Assembly (NCBI GenBank): GCA_023430725.1
Contig: JAEYZD010000179.1
Span: 1 to 7,630 of the forward strand
Length of the DNA stretch: 7,630 bases
Source of the DNA: Bacteroidota bacterium
Lineage (GTDB): Bacteria; Bacteroidota; Bacteroidia; Bacteroidales; VadinHA17
Reading direction: 5' to 3'
Shown here one piece after another: positions 6,150 through 7,630 of this stretch. The first letter of the stretch is position 1. Each line of letters begins with the position of its first letter. Position numbers and translations under genes: made by a program. The notes beneath the pieces were generated by a model, which was given only the letters and a program-made list of their open reading frames with translations, was not told the origin of the DNA and searched no databases.

Positions 6150-6299
6150 TCTCCTGCCGGCTTATATAGTCTGCCCTGTAATACAAAATGTTAATGCAGC
6201 ACTTTGGTCGCAGACCAGGGTATTATCAACGGCAACCGGCAAAAAAATCTTATCCTGTTCCAACCATTCACCCTGTAATCTCCACTATATATTCAGAAG
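6150..6299. other. Intergenic spacer with small direct and inverted repeats
   Basis: This 150-bp gap between the aminotransferase and the sigma factor has no open frame of note and no TAnnTTTG element. It holds a 9-bp direct repeat CCCTGTAAT (6174-6182 and 6271-6279), an 8-bp inverted pair TATATAGT (6163-6170) and ACTATATA (6284-6291), and a short hairpin CTTTGGTC-GCA-GACCAGGG (6202-6220) without a T tract. The sigma-cassette promoter is presumably here, perhaps of a type read by the ECF factor itself. Confidence 0.5.
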
Positions 6300-6845
6300 A
6301 TGACAATGCAGCAGAGTGAACTGAGCCGGAACGACAGGGAGCTTGTCCGCGGATGCCTGGCAAACGACAGGCTGGTGCAGCGCGCCCTGTACGAAAGGTT
6401 CAGCACCAGCCTCTTCACCCTGATTTACAGGCTGACAGGAGACCGCGATGCCAGCAATGACATTCTTCAGGATGCGTTCATTGAGATCTTCAGATCCATT
6501 GCAACCTTCAGGTTCGAATCCTCGCTGTATACCTGGATGCGTACAATCACCACAAGGAATGCAATGGATTACCTGAATAAAAATGCGAGGCTGCAGGTTG
6601 TGACGGATGAGATACCGGACCTGCCTTCGGAGAGCCCGGCCGATTTTACGGCGGAACATCTCGAGAAGGCAATACTCTCACTGCCCGGCCAGGCTCGGTC
6701 CGTTTTTATCCTGATTGAAATAGAAGGATACAGGCACCGTGAGGTAGCTGATATCCTGAACATAAATGAAGGGACCTCCAAGTCCCAGCTAAACTATGCA
6801 AAGAAGCTGTTAAGGCAACGATTGACAGGAAAGGCAGATGAGTAA
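6300..6845 (+). CDS. RNA polymerase sigma factor, ECF subfamily
   Basis: An alternative sigma factor of 181 aa, which directs core RNA polymerase to a specific set of promoters. Region 2 spans about residues 24-95 and includes the core-binding segment DILQDAFIEIFRSIATF (54-70) and the promoter-melting/-10 recognition part FESSLYTWMRTITTRNAMDYL. A short linker (about 96-118) follows. Region 4 (about 120-175) has LSLPGQARSVFILIEIEGY and the helix-turn-helix REVADILNINEGTSKSQL that reads the -35 region. There is no region 1 or 3, as expected for ECF factors. The start has tandem candidates ATGACAATG at 6300 and 6306 with only AGAAG before them. The 3' end overlaps the next gene by 8 nt (ATGAGTAA), so the sigma factor and its regulator are probably translationally coupled and made in fixed ratio. 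Confidence 0.95.
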   Translation: MTMQQSELSRNDRELVRGCLANDRLVQRALYERFSTSLFTLIYRLTGDRDASNDILQDAFIEIFRSIATFRFESSLYTWMRTITTRNAMDYLNKNARLQVVTDEIPDLPSESPADFTAEHLEKAILSLPGQARSVFILIEIEGYRHREVADILNINEGTSKSQLNYAKKLLRQRLTGKADE

Positions 6846-7443
6846 AAAGTTTGATGACATACTGTCTGAACGACTGGAGGAACTTCCGTCATATGCTCCG
6901 GGGGAGAACATCTGGGCTGCGATCGAGGATGCTCTCAGTGCGGAAGAGGCCATCAGCCGGAAGCTTGGGGATCTGCCTCTTCACAGTCCGGCTCCGGGAA
7001 ACTGGGAAGCCGTCGAAGCCTCTCTGCCGTCAGGCCTGCGAGCCCGCCCGCGCCGCAGACTCCTTTATATCTCATCTGCAGCCGCGGCAGCCATCCTGCT
7101 CCTGCTGGCAATCCCGCGGCTGATAAGACCCGGACAGCATATAAGCGTGGAAAGCGAGATAACCCAGGGGGAAGCGTATGGCTCTGTCACCTCCACGAAC
7201 CTGGACGATGAAGATCCGATGGAACTGATAAGGGACCTCTGCCAGACAGGAGCTCCCGTCTGTGAATCAGCTTCATTCAGGGAAAAGATGAAGTTGTACC
7301 TGGAGCTCAGTGAAGAACTCCGGCAGCTTGAAGCAGTCATCAACCAGGTAGGAGACTCCCCTGATATTATCAGGTCAGTCATCCGGATAGAAAATATGAA
7401 ATCGGGCACTCTTCAGGAAATGATTCAAATGATTCATTCATGA
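6838..7443 (+). CDS. Probable membrane-anchored anti-sigma factor
   Basis: This 201-aa protein has one membrane segment (about 75-93, LLYISSAAAAAILLLLAI) flanked by arginines on the N-terminal side, which places residues 1-70 in the cytoplasm and 97-201 in the periplasm. The cytoplasmic part contains two copies of a 21-residue motif, residues 13-33 and 43-63, with the pattern L-x2-LP-x3-P-x4-W-x-A-(I/V)-E-x2-L and tryptophans W26 and W56. Such short W-containing motifs are seen at the N-terminus of Bacteroidota anti-sigma proteins. The periplasmic part has two cysteines seven residues apart (C135, C142) and then a long charged helical, coiled-coil-like stretch (146-200). Direct overlap with the ECF sigma gene is the main reason for the anti-sigma call; it has no clear zinc-binding ZAS motif. 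Its ATGA overlap with the next gene suggests further coupling. Confidence 0.8.
   Translation: MSKKFDDILSERLEELPSYAPGENIWAAIEDALSAEEAISRKLGDLPLHSPAPGNWEAVEASLPSGLRARPRRRLLYISSAAAAAILLLLAIPRLIRPGQHISVESEITQGEAYGSVTSTNLDDEDPMELIRDLCQTGAPVCESASFREKMKLYLELSEELRQLEAVINQVGDSPDIIRSVIRIENMKSGTLQEMIQMIHS
6874..7026 (+). repeat. Internal duplication in the anti-sigma N-terminus (two 21-residue motifs)
   Basis: Residues 13-33 (nt 6874-6936) and 43-63 (nt 6964-7026) align without gaps with 8 of 21 identical residues, including L, LP, P, W, A, E and L, and several conservative changes. The offset is 30 residues. The DNA has diverged, so the duplication is old. Confidence 0.6.
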
Positions 7444-7630
7444 AAATACACCTTCATATGGCGCTGACACTGTTCATGCTTACGAGCGGCAGTCTTGCAG
7501 GCCAGGATATGGTTCATAAGGCCTCCGGGGTGGATGAAAGGTCGTTTGGCAAAGGTGTCAGCCGGGTCTCAGTATATGGTGAGAAGGCATCTGTCACCGT
7601 AAAAGGCTGGAGCAGTCCGGAGGTGAAGGT
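7440..7630 (+). CDS. Secreted protein, N-terminal part, DUF4097-like beta-strand repeat candidate
   Basis: The frame starts at an ATG overlapping the anti-sigma stop codon (ATGA) and is open to the right edge, giving 63 residues. Residues 1-20 (MKIHLHMALTLFMLTSGSLA) form a clear signal peptide, with likely cleavage before GQ. The mature start has RSFGKGVSRVSVYGEKASVTVKGW, short alternating strands with a V-x-V-x-GW ending. This resembles the opening of DUF4097/adhesin-like beta-helix proteins (a first strand, then a repeat of x-V-x-V-x-G-W-x-x-x-x-V-x-V). It would be a periplasmic or surface protein. Being the third gene of a sigma/anti-sigma cassette, it may be a signal-sensing partner or a target of the sigma factor. 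The family call is tentative because only the first strands are visible. Confidence 0.6.
   Translation, partial: MKIHLHMALTLFMLTSGSLAGQDMVHKASGVDERSFGKGVSRVSVYGEKASVTVKGWSSPEVK

Noticed and set aside
6202..6220. Hairpin CTTTGGTC-GCA-GACCAGGG as an intrinsic terminator of the aminotransferase gene
   Set aside because: The stem has two G-U pairs and a 3-nt loop, and no T tract follows on the plus strand.

Overview
The window looks like a chromosomal segment of a member of the Bacteroidota, probably Bacteroidia. Three things suggest this. Three intergenic sites match the Bacteroidota-type promoter element TAnnTTTG. Most start codons follow A/T-rich leaders without a strong Shine-Dalgarno. The gene content includes an outer-membrane helix-hairpin-helix protein and an ECF sigma factor with a Bacteroidota-style anti-sigma partner. 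No mobile element, CRISPR array, tRNA or rRNA is visible.

Minus-strand block (5104 down to 1), in transcription order: lipA (lipoyl synthase), lipB (octanoyltransferase), recJ (single-strand-specific exonuclease), then a 268-aa predicted outer-membrane beta-barrel protein, then the N-terminal 220 residues of a secreted helix-hairpin-helix/beta-barrel protein that runs off the left edge. lipA, lipB and recJ probably form one transcript: recJ starts 11 nt after lipB, and a promoter-like site precedes lipA. lipB and lipA together make protein-bound lipoate for the 2-oxoacid dehydrogenases and the glycine cleavage system. RecJ is an unrelated DNA-repair passenger. The two envelope genes seem to be a separate unit with their own promoter (TTG-N20-TAAATTTG). 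They are separated from recJ by a spacer holding two 7-bp-period repeat arrays in opposite orientations and a T8 tract.

Divergent region (5105-5291): back-to-back promoter-like sites drive lipA leftwards and an aminotransferase rightwards.

Plus-strand block (5292-7630): a class IV PLP aminotransferase very close to D-amino-acid transaminase, which would make D-glutamate or D-alanine for peptidoglycan. After a 150-bp gap comes a tightly overlapping set: an ECF sigma-70 factor, its membrane-anchored anti-sigma factor (8-nt overlap), and the first 63 residues of a secreted protein (4-nt overlap) that resembles DUF4097-type beta-strand repeat proteins. This looks like a translationally coupled envelope-signalling cassette.

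Most genes are ordinary housekeeping. The least explained material is the envelope pair at the left, the regulatory dyads that begin inside the TTTG of each promoter element, the 7-bp arrays beside recJ, and the internally duplicated N-terminus of the anti-sigma factor.
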